Shown here in pieces: positions 8,411-15,685 of a stretch of 25,015 bases of DNA. The notes below the pieces were generated by a model that was given only the letters and a program-made list of their open reading frames with translations, did no database searches and was not told where the DNA came from. Each line of letters starts with the position of its first letter. Position 1 is the stretch's first letter. The stretch spans positions 1 to 25,015 of the forward strand of contig DASYQE010000183.1 in the NCBI GenBank assembly GCA_036005805.1. Direction: 5' to 3'. The stretch is from DASRAU01 sp036005805. GTDB lineage: Bacteria; Acidobacteriota; Polarisedimenticolia; Gp22-AA2. A program made the translations under genes and the position numbers.

Positions 8411-8589
8411 CAGGCCGGGTATGTCGGTTACGCCTGGTTCAACCTTGGCATGGTCAGCGCCCCGAAGCTGGGAGACACGCGCGCACGCGAGGCCCTGGCT
8501 GGACGCTCGCACACGACCCGGATCTGCAGAGCGTCCGGAACGACCCCGGGTTCAGAGCGCTGCTGGAGAAGCTCGATCCGACGAAGTGA
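8411..8589 (+). pseudogene. Relic of a TPR-protein C-terminus
   Basis: Two short plus-strand frames together match the usual end of TPR proteins. In one frame 8417 onward reads GYVGYAWFNLGMVSAPKLGD, a TPR helix pair. After a shift of frame, 8500-8589 reads WTLAHDPDLQSVRNDPGFRA and then LLEKLDPTK with a TGA stop. The 'DPDL..(R/L)NDP.F..LL' ending is characteristic of TPR-containing secreted or kinase-associated proteins. No start codon with a Shine-Dalgarno and no single open frame remain, so this is a degraded fragment. Confidence 0.55.
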
Positions 8590-8607
8590 GTCGGGACCTG
8601 CGGGGAG

Positions 8608-10077
8608 CTAGCGGAGTCCCACGATGCCGCGGACGGAGTCGAGCAGCTTCGCCGGGTCGTAGCCGACGCCGTCCTTGAAGACGATGTCGACCTTTTCGAT
8701 GTCGTTGATGTTCGCCGACGGATCGCCGCGAAGCACGACGAGGTCGGCGGCCTTGCCCGGCGCGAGCGAGCCGATCGAATCCGCTTTGCCCTCGAAGGTC
8801 GCGCCGTTCAACGTCGCGATGCGGATCGCTTCTGCCGGCGTGAAGCCGGCTTCGACCAGCAGCTCCACGCCGCGCTGATCGCCGAAGCCGGGCAGCGTCC
8901 CGCCGATGCCCGAAGGGTCCGGTCCGGCCAGCAGCAAGCCGCCCGCCTGCACGAACGCATGCTCGAGCTCCATTTCCTTCTTGAGGATGGCCGCGAAGGG
9001 GTTCTGCGGATTCGAGTGCACCTGCACGCGCGCGGTCAGGTAGTTCGACCGCGCTTCCGGCAGCATCGCATCCAGGACGCGCTGCCGCAGCGGCGGGCGG
9101 CCCGGCACGAACTGCTCGAACACCGGAAGGGTGGAAGTGATCGCCACGTGGTGCTCCACGAGCGTCCGGAACAGGTCCTTGACCTGCGGGCTGTTGCCGT
9201 CCAGGCTCGCCAGCGCCGCGCCGACGGCGACCATGCCGCCGTCCGGACACTCATCGGGTTTCTTGTCCGCGAGGAACTCCGTGTCCATGATGAACCCGTG
9301 CTCGATGTTGTCGATGCCCGCTTCTGCCGCCTCGCGGAAGCCCACGCTGCACAGGTGCCCGGTGATCTTCAGGTGCCGCTTGTGCGCTTCCTCCGCCGCG
9401 GCGCGCAGCTCCGCACGCGTGATGTGCATGTACGCCTTGAACGAGGTCGCGCCGCTGTCCGCCCAGAAGTTGACCATGCGCCGTGCCTCGTCGGGCCCGC
9501 TGAGCTCGTGCATCTGCGGCAGGAAGCCTCCCGCGCCTTCGAGAAAGGGCGCGGTGACGTCGAGCTTCGGCCCGGGTGACTGCCCCGCATCGATTAGGCG
9601 CTTGAGATTCAGCTCGGCGTAGGGCTCGATGCTGCCCGTCGTGCGCAGCGTCGTCACGCCCGCGGCCAGGTAGAGCCGCGGCGCGCTGAAGGCGATCGGG
9701 TTGATCAGCTGACCCGGAGCCGCCGAGGACTGATCCGCCGTGTAGTGCAGGTGGTTGTGCATGCCGACGAGCCCCGGGACAACCGTGGAACCGGTCAGAT
9801 CCAGCATCCTGGCGTCGCCGGGCGCCTTCGTCGTCGCGCTGTCTCCGATCGCCGCGATCCTGCCGTTCTGGATGACCACCGCCTGATCCGGCCGGGCCAC
9901 CGCCCCCGTGCCGTCGATGACCCGCACGTGGTTGAGGACGATGACGGGGTCATCGACCTTGACGAAGGCTTTGACCTCAGGCGCGAGAGCCGGCGGCGCC
10001 GCGACGGCGCGCTCGAGGCCGGCGAGCGCCAGGACGATCAGGATGACCCGCGCGAACCTGTTTCCGACGAGCGTCAT
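8608..10077 (-). CDS. Secreted amidohydrolase, imidazolonepropionase-like
   Basis: A 489-residue metal-dependent hydrolase. The chosen start is ATG 10077, with GGAGAG 5 nt upstream. It gives a signal peptide (RFARVILIVLALAGLERAVA-AP), so the enzyme is exported. The open frame extends to 10320, but that part would overlap the next gene and lacks such features. After the small beta domain (VIDGTGAVARPDQAVVIQNG) comes PGLVGMHNHLH, with metal ligands His107 and His109. Lys214 (SFKAYMH), His241 (ITGHL), His260 (IEHG) and Asp387 (AGPDP) follow in the usual order of the TIM-barrel superfamily. Related secreted enzymes act on dipeptides or cyclic amides, but the substrate is not resolved. It lies downstream of the thioredoxin-reductase-like gene after a hairpin. 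Confidence 0.9.
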   Translation of the reverse strand: MTLVGNRFARVILIVLALAGLERAVAAPPALAPEVKAFVKVDDPVIVLNHVRVIDGTGAVARPDQAVVIQNGRIAAIGDSATTKAPGDARMLDLTGSTVVPGLVGMHNHLHYTADQSSAAPGQLINPIAFSAPRLYLAAGVTTLRTTGSIEPYAELNLKRLIDAGQSPGPKLDVTAPFLEGAGGFLPQMHELSGPDEARRMVNFWADSGATSFKAYMHITRAELRAAAEEAHKRHLKITGHLCSVGFREAAEAGIDNIEHGFIMDTEFLADKKPDECPDGGMVAVGAALASLDGNSPQVKDLFRTLVEHHVAITSTLPVFEQFVPGRPPLRQRVLDAMLPEARSNYLTARVQVHSNPQNPFAAILKKEMELEHAFVQAGGLLLAGPDPSGIGGTLPGFGDQRGVELLVEAGFTPAEAIRIATLNGATFEGKADSIGSLAPGKAADLVVLRGDPSANINDIEKVDIVFKDGVGYDPAKLLDSVRGIVGLR

Positions 10078-10147
10078 GCCGCTCTCCGCTGAAACTGATG
10101 GAGATAACGCGACGATCGGAGAGAAGGTTGCGGGAATGGCTGCGCCG

Positions 10148-10243
10148 CTGGCCGATTTCGACGGTGACGGTGTCCTGAACGACGGCGACGGACTGTATCG
10201 GAGAGGCCTGCGACCCGGCCTGGCCTCTCCCGACCCGGCGTAA
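10148..10243 (+). pseudogene. Possible relic encoding an EF-hand-like calcium loop
   Basis: In the plus frame from 10148, codons at 10154-10189 read DFDGDGVLNDGD. This fits the 12-residue EF-hand/dockerin loop (Asp 1, 3, 5, Gly 6, hydrophobic 8, Asp 12). The frame then ends at TAA 10241-10243. No start or ribosome site is evident, and the fragment lies between two minus-strand genes. A chance open frame in GC-rich DNA remains possible. Confidence 0.3.
10200..10230 (-). terminator. Hairpin downstream of the thioredoxin-reductase-like gene
   Basis: GGAGAGGCC (10200-10208) and GGCCTCTCC (10222-10230) form a perfect 9-bp stem with a 13-nt loop. It lies about 16 nt past the minus-strand stop codon at 10247. 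There is no U-tract after it. Position and stem strength suggest a terminator or mRNA-stabilising hairpin ending the operon. Confidence 0.5.
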
Positions 10244-10246
10244 TGC

Positions 10247-11950
10247 TTAGGCGGGGGCGCTGCGCGCTCCGTACTCGGCCAGCGCGCGATGGACAAACGA
10301 CACCGCGATCGATCCCTCACCGACCGCCGACGCCACGCGCTTGATGTTTCCGCGCCGAACGTCGCCCACGGCGAACACGCCCGGACGCGAGGTTTCGAGC
10401 AGATAGGGCGAGCGTTCGAGCGGCCACTGGGCAGCAGCCAGATCTTGGTGCGTCAGGTCCGGTCCGGTCTTGATGAAGCCATTCTCGTCGAGCGTGACAC
10501 GGCCATTCAACCAACCGGTATTCGCCTCGGCCCCGGTCATCAGGAACACGTGCCTGATCTCGTGGCTCGTCGAGGCGCCGGTGCGATCGCGCCACTGAAC
10601 AGATTCGAGGTGCCCGTCCCCTTCAAGAGCCGCAATCTCGGTGTTCGTTCTGATCCGGATGGTCGGGATGTCCTCGATACGGCGGACCAGGTACCGCGAC
10701 ATGCTCGCTGAGAGAGTGCTGGACCGCACCAGCAGATGAATTCGACTCGCGGTCTGCGCCAGGAACACCGCGGCCTGACCGGCCGAGTTCGCCCCGCCCA
10801 CCACGATGATCTCATCTCCGGCGCAGAGCTGTGCTTCCATGAAGGTCGCGCTGTAATAGACACCTGTCCCTTCGAAGCGCTGGAGATTCGCGAGCGCCGG
10901 CTTCCGGTAGCGGGCCCCGGTGGCGATGATCACGGTGCGCGCCCGCAGCGACGTGCCGTCGTCCAGGCTCACGCCGAAGGGCAGTCGCTCGCACGCCAGC
11001 TCCGTGGCGCCTTTCGCGATCATGACGTCAGCGCCAAACTTCCGGGCTTGGGCATAGGCACGTTCGGCCAGGTCCCGGCCAGAAATCCCCATTGGAAATC
11101 CAAGGTAGTTTTCGATATTCGAGCTCGAGCCCGCCTGGCCTCCGGGCGCACTGCCCTCGAGGACGAGCGCATCGAGTCCTTCGGAAGCCGCGTAGACCGC
11201 GGCCGCAAGACCAGCCGGTCCGCCGCCAACGATGATGAGGTCGCGCAGGTGATCCCTGTCGATGCGCACGTTGAAGCCGAGACGGTCGGCGATCTCCTGA
11301 TTGCTTGGCCTCCTGAGCACGGCTGAGCCGCGGCAGATCAAGACGGGCACCTCGGAGCGGTCCACGTCAAAGCGATCGAGCAACTCCCGCACCTCGGCGT
11401 CACGGTCAAGGTCGAGAGACTTGAAGGGGTGGCCGTTACGCGTCAGGAATTCTTTGATGCGAAGCGTCGCGGCGGAGCGGCCGGAGCCGATGAGCAGTGC
11501 GTCGCCAATCCCCTGCGCGACCATGGCGATCCGTCGATGGAGCAACGCCCTCATCAGCACTTCGCTGATCTCGGGGTCTGTCTGAATGAGGGCATGCATC
11601 TGATCACGTGTCAGCTGGACGACTTCGCCCGATTCCCTGACGCTGAGACGCATCTGCGCGGGGCGACCGAGGATCATGCTGACGTCACCCGTGAACTGAG
11701 CGGGACGGAGAACGGCGACAAGAAGGTCGCCGAGACCAGACGGGCGAATGACCTCGATCTCACCCGCCTGCAGCACAAAGAATGGCACATCCGTCTGGCC
11801 GCCTTCGATCAAGAGTTCTCCGCGAGTGACGGGACGAGTCACTCCGAGGGAGGCAATGCGGGCGATCTGGGCAGAGGTCAACGTCGGAAACATGAGCGCC
11901 GCATCCGGGGCGCTCGTGAGCGGGGTCGACCCGATGGGCTCTGTCCGCAT
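10247..11950 (-). CDS. Cyclic-nucleotide-binding domain fused to thioredoxin-reductase-like flavoprotein (no CxxC)
   Basis: 567 residues from ATG 11950, with AAGG 8 nt upstream. An in-frame TTG at 11986 lacks a ribosome site. Residues about 20-140 form a cNMP-binding-like domain (GELLIEGGQ, FTGDVSMILGRPAQM). Residues about 157-230 form a glutaredoxin-like domain (LRIKEFLTRNGHPF, VPVLICRG). Residues 236-567 are a thioredoxin-reductase fold with FAD motif VGGGPAGLAAA (242-247), NADPH motif VVGGANSAGQAA and FAD-binding GVFAVGDVRRG. Where true reductases have CATC, this protein has SATF (367-370). A nearby Cys376 (MEAQLC) may be relevant. It therefore probably does not reduce thioredoxin classically and may be a ligand-regulated NAD(P)H oxidoreductase. 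It follows the DUF2934 gene by 42 nt. Confidence 0.9.
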   Translation of the reverse strand: MRTEPIGSTPLTSAPDAALMFPTLTSAQIARIASLGVTRPVTRGELLIEGGQTDVPFFVLQAGEIEVIRPSGLGDLLVAVLRPAQFTGDVSMILGRPAQMRLSVRESGEVVQLTRDQMHALIQTDPEISEVLMRALLHRRIAMVAQGIGDALLIGSGRSAATLRIKEFLTRNGHPFKSLDLDRDAEVRELLDRFDVDRSEVPVLICRGSAVLRRPSNQEIADRLGFNVRIDRDHLRDLIIVGGGPAGLAAAVYAASEGLDALVLEGSAPGGQAGSSSNIENYLGFPMGISGRDLAERAYAQARKFGADVMIAKGATELACERLPFGVSLDDGTSLRARTVIIATGARYRKPALANLQRFEGTGVYYSATFMEAQLCAGDEIIVVGGANSAGQAAVFLAQTASRIHLLVRSSTLSASMSRYLVRRIEDIPTIRIRTNTEIAALEGDGHLESVQWRDRTGASTSHEIRHVFLMTGAEANTGWLNGRVTLDENGFIKTGPDLTHQDLAAAQWPLERSPYLLETSRPGVFAVGDVRRGNIKRVASAVGEGSIAVSFVHRALAEYGARSAPA

Positions 11951-11992
11951 GTCACGCACCTTGGACGCTGAGGTCCTGGCTTCCAAGCGCTG

Positions 11993-12178
11993 CTAGTAGG
12001 AGGGGGTGAAGTACATCGCGATGGCAGCCGCGGCCAGCGCTCTCCCCCGGTGCAATTCGCGCTCGGCTTCCAGCCAGTCGTCGAGGGCTCGCCCGTCCTG
12101 GCACCCACGCTCCAGGAACTTGCGATAGGCAAGCGTCGCAATGTCCTGGTGCGCCGCATGCGGCTCTTCTCTTTTCAT
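11993..12178 (-). CDS. DUF2934 family small protein
   Basis: A 61-residue protein with the DUF2934 signature: an N-terminal IATLAYRKFLERGCQDGRALDDWLEAEREL segment (listed in parts: IATLAYRKF, GCQDGRALDDWLEAE), then a hydrophobic tail. Members are common in soil bacteria and their function is unknown. GGAGG lies 5 nt before ATG 12178. The ATG overlaps the stop codon of the NmrA-like gene as ATGA, so translation is coupled. The C-terminus (AAAAIAMYFTPSY) is short and hydrophobic, and I do not call a membrane segment. Confidence 0.8.
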   Translation of the reverse strand: MKREEPHAAHQDIATLAYRKFLERGCQDGRALDDWLEAERELHRGRALAAAAIAMYFTPSY

Positions 12179-12948
12179 GCGTTCCTCCCTCTTGTCGATT
12201 GGGGCACGGGCTGGCTGAGCCAGTCCTTGAAACGCGTCCCGCCGAGTCGCGCATCGTCGTTGGGGACGAGCGTGCGTTCGGTCAACTCCGCACCGTAGTA
12301 GAGCGCGCCCGGATCGGCGACGACTTCACGCCGATCGTTCCGGGCGGCGAGGCCGAGTCGAATCAGGTCGTTGAGACGGAACTGTTCGGGCCCGGCCACT
12401 TCGATCATGGCTTTCGCGGGCTTGGCCACCGCGATCCGCGCGACCGCGGCCGCGACGTCATCGGCCGCCATCGGCTGGATGAGGACGGGTGCGAGGCGAA
12501 CCCGGTTGCCGTCGGTGGCGGCAGCGGCGATGCTCGTGACGAACTCGAAGAATTGCGTCGCGTGGACGATCGAGTAGGGGATCGAGGAGGCCTTGATCAA
12601 CTTCTCCTGGGCCAGTTTCGCGCGGAAGTAGCCGCTCTGGGACAGGCGCTCGGTTCCCACCACCGACAGGGCCACATGATGTCCCACCCCGGCTTCCGCT
12701 TCCGCCGCGAGGAGGTTGCGGGTCGAGGTCTCGAAGAACGCCAGCGCCGCCGCGTCCTCGAACGAGGGAGAGTTCGACACGTCCACGACCACCGACGCGC
12801 CTCGGAGGGCATCGGCCAGGCCGGCTCCCGTGAGGGTGTTGACGCCGGTGGCGGGCGACGCGGCCACAGCGTCGTGCCCCTCCGCGCGCAGCCTGCTGAC
12901 GAGCTTCGATCCGATGAGTCCGGTGCCGCCGATCACGACGATCTTCAT
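12175..12948 (-). CDS. NAD(P)-binding NmrA/atypical SDR-family protein
   Basis: A 257-residue Rossmann protein starting at ATG 12948 with AAGGAGG 4 nt upstream, a near-ideal site. The dinucleotide motif is VVIGGTGLIGSKL (Gly7 to Gly13, GGxGxxG). The central VVVDVSNSPSFED and HHVALSVVGTERL strands match NmrA-like atypical SDRs. YFRAKLAQEKLI supplies a possible Tyr/Lys (YxxxK-like) pair. Members act as NAD(P)H-linked redox sensors or quinone/sugar reductases, and which applies here is unknown. Its start overlaps the stop of the PEP-mutase-family gene (ATGA), and its stop overlaps the DUF2934 start (ATGA). It is the middle gene of a tightly coupled trio. Confidence 0.88.
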   Translation of the reverse strand: MKIVVIGGTGLIGSKLVSRLRAEGHDAVAASPATGVNTLTGAGLADALRGASVVVDVSNSPSFEDAAALAFFETSTRNLLAAEAEAGVGHHVALSVVGTERLSQSGYFRAKLAQEKLIKASSIPYSIVHATQFFEFVTSIAAAATDGNRVRLAPVLIQPMAADDVAAAVARIAVAKPAKAMIEVAGPEQFRLNDLIRLGLAARNDRREVVADPGALYYGAELTERTLVPNDDARLGGTRFKDWLSQPVPQSTRGRNA

Positions 12949-13892
12949 GGTGCCTCCTTGGACCGCGTGTCCGTGATCCGATCCCGCGCGCCTGCCGCGC
13001 GGGGAGTTCCGCCGAGGCGCACGTGCGCCGGCTCGCAGCCGAAAAGCCCGTTGATCTCGGCGTACGGAGTCAGATCGGCGAGTCCTGTGAAACTGCCGTG
13101 CGACCTCAAAGTCTGCGCGGCGCGCATGAACGCGGTCCATCCCGCAAGGGCGAGAGCCCCGCCGACGCTGATGCGCCGGACACCGAGTGCCGCGATCGCG
13201 CTCACACCGAGCCCGAGGTCGCGGACGACGAGAAGGTTGAATGGTTTCGGGTAAACCGCTTCCACGAGGGCCTTGATTTCTTCGGGCTTCTGCGGACCTG
13301 GCGCAAAGAGCACATCGGCGCCGGCTTGCGCGTACGCCTGAAGCCGCCGCACCGATTCGCGGAAGGGATCGGGGTGGCCGACGTGGTAGCACTCGGCTCG
13401 CGCGGTGAGCAGGACTCCGCTGCCCGATCGATCGATGGCCTCGCGCGCCGCCCGGACGCGCTCGACCGCAAGCGGCAGCTCGTAGAGCGGAGACACTGGG
13501 TCCGCTCGGGCATCCTCCACCGACAGCCCCGCGACCCCGGTCGCCACACAGCGAGTCACGCTCTCGGCCACGTCCGAGGGGTCCTGCCCGTAACCCGAGG
13601 AGAAGTCGGCATTGACCGGGACGTCGACCGCCGCCGCTATCTCGGCGATGTTCGCCAGAATCCGGTCGCGGGAGACGGCCGCCTCGGAATCGGGCAGCCC
13701 CTGGGAGAACGCGAAGCCGGCGCTCGTGGTCGCCAGCGCCGCGAAGCCCAGGTGCTGAAGATATCGCGCCGATCCGGCGTCCCACGGATTCGGGATGACG
13801 AAGCAGCCCCGCTCGTGAAGGGCGCGGAACGCGTGACGACGGGCGCGAAGCGCCGCGTCCCCGTCCGAGATGGCGTGTTGCGGATGGTCCAT
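12945..13892 (-). CDS. Isocitrate lyase/phosphoenolpyruvate mutase family protein
   Basis: 315 residues from ATG 13892, with GGGAGG 5 nt upstream. The earlier in-frame ATG 13910 has its only GAGG immediately adjacent and is less likely. The TIM-barrel family hallmarks are VIPNPWDAGSARYLQ (33-45), ALATTSAGFA (52-61), VNADFSSGYG (93-102, Mg-binding Asp96), GLSVEDA (Glu126) and LLTARAE (161-167). The KKCGH/KRCGH catalytic loop of true isocitrate and methylisocitrate lyases is absent. It is therefore more like the PEP mutase/oxaloacetate-decarboxylase-type subgroup, acting on a 2-oxo acid C-C or C-P bond. It overlaps the NmrA gene by 4 nt. A strong hairpin separates it from the upstream HD gene. 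Confidence 0.88.
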   Translation of the reverse strand: MDHPQHAISDGDAALRARRHAFRALHERGCFVIPNPWDAGSARYLQHLGFAALATTSAGFAFSQGLPDSEAAVSRDRILANIAEIAAAVDVPVNADFSSGYGQDPSDVAESVTRCVATGVAGLSVEDARADPVSPLYELPLAVERVRAAREAIDRSGSGVLLTARAECYHVGHPDPFRESVRRLQAYAQAGADVLFAPGPQKPEEIKALVEAVYPKPFNLLVVRDLGLGVSAIAALGVRRISVGGALALAGWTAFMRAAQTLRSHGSFTGLADLTPYAEINGLFGCEPAHVRLGGTPRAAGARDRITDTRSKEAP

Positions 13893-13935
13893 GGTCGCCT
13901 CCCGAGGCATCCTCGGTCGTGGTCAGTGAACACCG

Positions 13936-13990
13936 GGGCGGCGGCGCGAGGTCCTCGACCACCGAGACGCACCGGCCTCGGCCGCCGCCC
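13936..13990 (-). terminator. Strong intergenic hairpin between two minus-strand operons
   Basis: The left arm 13936-13951 and right arm 13976-13990 pair over 15 bp with one bulged base (core GGGCGGCGGC/GCCGCCGCCC plus CGAGG/CCTCG) around a 24-nt loop. It starts about 25 nt after the HD-gene stop and ends 43 nt before ATG 13892. There is no U-tract. It may terminate the sigma-54 transcript or attenuate reading into the next operon. Confidence 0.5.
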
Positions 13991-14014
13991 TGATGCATGC
14001 GTGAGTGCGCCGCG

Positions 14015-14686
14015 TCACTCCTCGAACGGACCGTTCATCAGGAAGTCCACGGTCGACGGCGGCCGGTAGCCGGCCACGAAGCGTGAGCCGAAGTCGCGCG
14101 CGAAATTGTCGTAGGTGGTCTGCGGCTTGGTCCTGATGATGCCGCAGACCGAATCCGTGAAGCGCCGCTTCATGTCGAGGCGTGGGAAAGCGGCGAGAAC
14201 GTCCCTCATCTCCGCCGGCGGGATCCGATCGTACTGGGGCCCGCCAAAGTCGAGGACGATGCCGGCGGTGCAGAGCGCCACCTCCGCTTCCTTGTAAAGG
14301 GCGAGCGATGGCGTCGAATTCAACGCGACGGTGTCCCAGATCAGCTGGCCCCGGCGGTCGTCGAGGCCCTCCCCGCGCGCGAAGGCGCGCGCGGCGTCGG
14401 CGCCTTCGATCTCGAAGCGTCGGGGGCCCGTGAAGCCATGGGTGAGCCCCAGGTCGTGCAGCAGGGATCCCACGGCGACGACTTCCGCGTCATGGGGGGT
14501 CCCGTCCAGCTGTCCGAGCCGGGCCGCGAAGAGCCAGGATCGGACGGCGTGGTTGAAGAGAAAGGCTTCGGAGTGGGTCCTGGCGAAGTCCAGCGCGCGA
14601 CTGACGAGCGGGGTGTCGACCACCGTGACCCCGCCCAGGACCCGGGTCTTTTCGCTCAGGATCGCCGGCCGGGCCGTGGTCGACAT
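14015..14686 (-). CDS. HD-domain protein, cyanamide-hydratase-like
   Basis: A 223-residue protein from ATG 14686. It has His46 (FNHAVRSW), the HD pair His77-Asp78 (SLLHDLGLT) and GPRRFEIEGADAAR, the arrangement of cyanamide-hydratase-like HD proteins. Where many relatives have a histidine in an 'AIALH' strand, this one has VALNST (Asn123), so one metal ligand may differ. FAD, haem or nucleotide motifs are absent. It is probably a cytoplasmic metal-dependent hydratase or hydrolase of unknown substrate. The start lies 2 nt after the stop of the chloroperoxidase-type hydrolase, so the two are co-expressed under the sigma-54 promoter at 15577-15592. Confidence 0.83.
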   Translation of the reverse strand: MSTTARPAILSEKTRVLGGVTVVDTPLVSRALDFARTHSEAFLFNHAVRSWLFAARLGQLDGTPHDAEVVAVGSLLHDLGLTHGFTGPRRFEIEGADAARAFARGEGLDDRRGQLIWDTVALNSTPSLALYKEAEVALCTAGIVLDFGGPQYDRIPPAEMRDVLAAFPRLDMKRRFTDSVCGIIRTKPQTTYDNFARDFGSRFVAGYRPPSTVDFLMNGPFEE

Positions 14687-14688
14687 GG

Positions 14689-15516
14689 TCAGCGCGTCCC
14701 CTTGAAGAAGGCGAGCAGCTCCGCGTTGACCTGATCCTGGTGCGTGGCGGTGATGCCGTGCGGCGCGCCCGGGTAGTAGACGTCCTTCGCGCCCGGGATG
14801 AGCCGGGCCGATTTCTTCGCGGAGTTCTTCACCGGGACGACCTGGTCGTCCTCTCCGTGAAGGACCAGAGTTGGCACGTCGAACCTCTTGAGATCCTCGG
14901 TGAAGTCGGTCTCGGAGAAGGCCTTGACGCTCTCGTAGGCGTTCTTGAGGCCGCTCTGCATGCTCCAGGTCCAGAACTGGTCGAGCACGCCTTGCGAGAC
15001 CTTGGCGCCGGGCCGGTTGGCGCCATAGAACGGAACCGCGAACTCCTTGTAGGCCTGCGAGCGGTCCTTGGCGAGGCTCGCACGGATGCCGTCGAACAGC
15101 TCGATGGGCAGCCCCTCGGGATTCGCGGCCGTCTTCAGCAGGAGCGGCGGCACCGCGGCGATCAGGACGGCCCTGACGACCCGGCTCGTTCCGTGGCGGC
15201 CGATGTAGCGCGCGACCTCTCCGCCTCCGGTGGAGTGGCCCACCAGCGTGACCTGCTTGAGATCGAGGGTCTCGATCACCGCCGCAAGATCGTCGGCATA
15301 ACCGTTCATGTCATTGCCGGACGAGGCCTGGCTGGACCGACCGTGGCCGCGCCGGTCGTGCGCGACCACGCGGAAGCCGTTCTGCGCGAGAAAGAGCATC
15401 TGCCCGTCCCACATGTCGGCATTCAGAGGCCAGCCGTGCGAGAACGTCACGACGGGGCCCTTGCCCCAGTCCTTGTAGTAGATCTGCGTGCCGTCCTTGG
15501 TTGTGATCGTGCTCAT
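14689..15516 (-). CDS. Alpha/beta hydrolase, non-haem chloroperoxidase/arylesterase type
   Basis: 275 residues from ATG 15516, with GGAGG 8 nt upstream. An ATG at 15531 would place the Shine-Dalgarno inside the gene. The sequence has the cofactor-free haloperoxidase pattern: FSHGWPLNADMWDGQM (25-40), AHDRRGHGRSSQ, nucleophile GHSTGGGE (Ser95), acid LHGEDDQVVP (Asp224) and base GAPHGIT (His253). The triad is complete. Such enzymes hydrolyse esters or lactones and can form peracids. No signal peptide is seen, so it is cytoplasmic. It is the first gene of a two-gene unit with the HD protein. A -24/-12 promoter and two matching dyads lie upstream, next to a sigma-54 activator gene. Confidence 0.92.
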   Translation of the reverse strand: MSTITTKDGTQIYYKDWGKGPVVTFSHGWPLNADMWDGQMLFLAQNGFRVVAHDRRGHGRSSQASSGNDMNGYADDLAAVIETLDLKQVTLVGHSTGGGEVARYIGRHGTSRVVRAVLIAAVPPLLLKTAANPEGLPIELFDGIRASLAKDRSQAYKEFAVPFYGANRPGAKVSQGVLDQFWTWSMQSGLKNAYESVKAFSETDFTEDLKRFDVPTLVLHGEDDQVVPVKNSAKKSARLIPGAKDVYYPGAPHGITATHQDQVNAELLAFFKGTR

Positions 15517-15576
15517 GGTGAGTTCCTCCATCGCGTCGCAAGCATCGTTGGGAAGCGTTGTCGGGAAGCCCCCCAG

Positions 15577-15592
15577 AGCACATGGCATGCCA
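15577..15592 (-). promoter_or_regulatory. Sigma-54 (-24/-12) promoter
   Basis: The minus strand reads TGGCATGCCATGTGCT, against the RpoN consensus TGGCACGNNNNTTGCW. The GG and GC elements are present with the required 10-nt spacing, and the match is 10 of 12 specified positions. Transcription would begin near 15566, about 50 nt before ATG 15516. The element includes the palindrome TGGCATGCCA, which could be coincidental. Confidence 0.7.
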
Positions 15593-15639
15593 CGGGAGTT
15601 GCGGCCGCGTTCATTGACGGGAGGGCCGCGGCGGGCGCG

Positions 15640-15656
15640 CGCATCGTCACGATGCG
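15640..15656. promoter_or_regulatory. 17-bp dyad of different sequence, possible second operator
   Basis: CGCATCGTCACGATGCG has perfect 8-bp arms around one central base. It lies between the enhancer-like dyads and the -24/-12 promoter and does not share their sequence. It might bind another regulator. Confidence 0.35.
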
Positions 15657-15664
15657 TCGTGAGG

Positions 15665-15680
15665 TGACGAACGTTCGTGA
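15665..15680. promoter_or_regulatory. Enhancer-like dyad 2 (candidate activator site)
   Basis: TGACGAACGTTCGTGA contains the perfect 12-bp palindrome ACGAACGTTCGT. It matches dyad 1 in orientation and sequence (TGACGAACGKTCGTSA). The centres are 23 bp apart, about two helical turns. It lies about 73 bp upstream of the -24 element. Confidence 0.6.
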
Positions 15681-15685
15681 GCGCG

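Noticed and set aside
10078..10320. N-terminal extension of the amidohydrolase.
   Set aside because: It would overlap the 3' end of the flavoprotein gene and places the clear signal peptide internally. ATG 10077 has its own Shine-Dalgarno.
13893..14014. Search for a second -24/-12 promoter before the PEP-mutase-family gene.
   Set aside because: No GG-N10-GC element resembling the RpoN consensus was found. Only the hairpin stands out.
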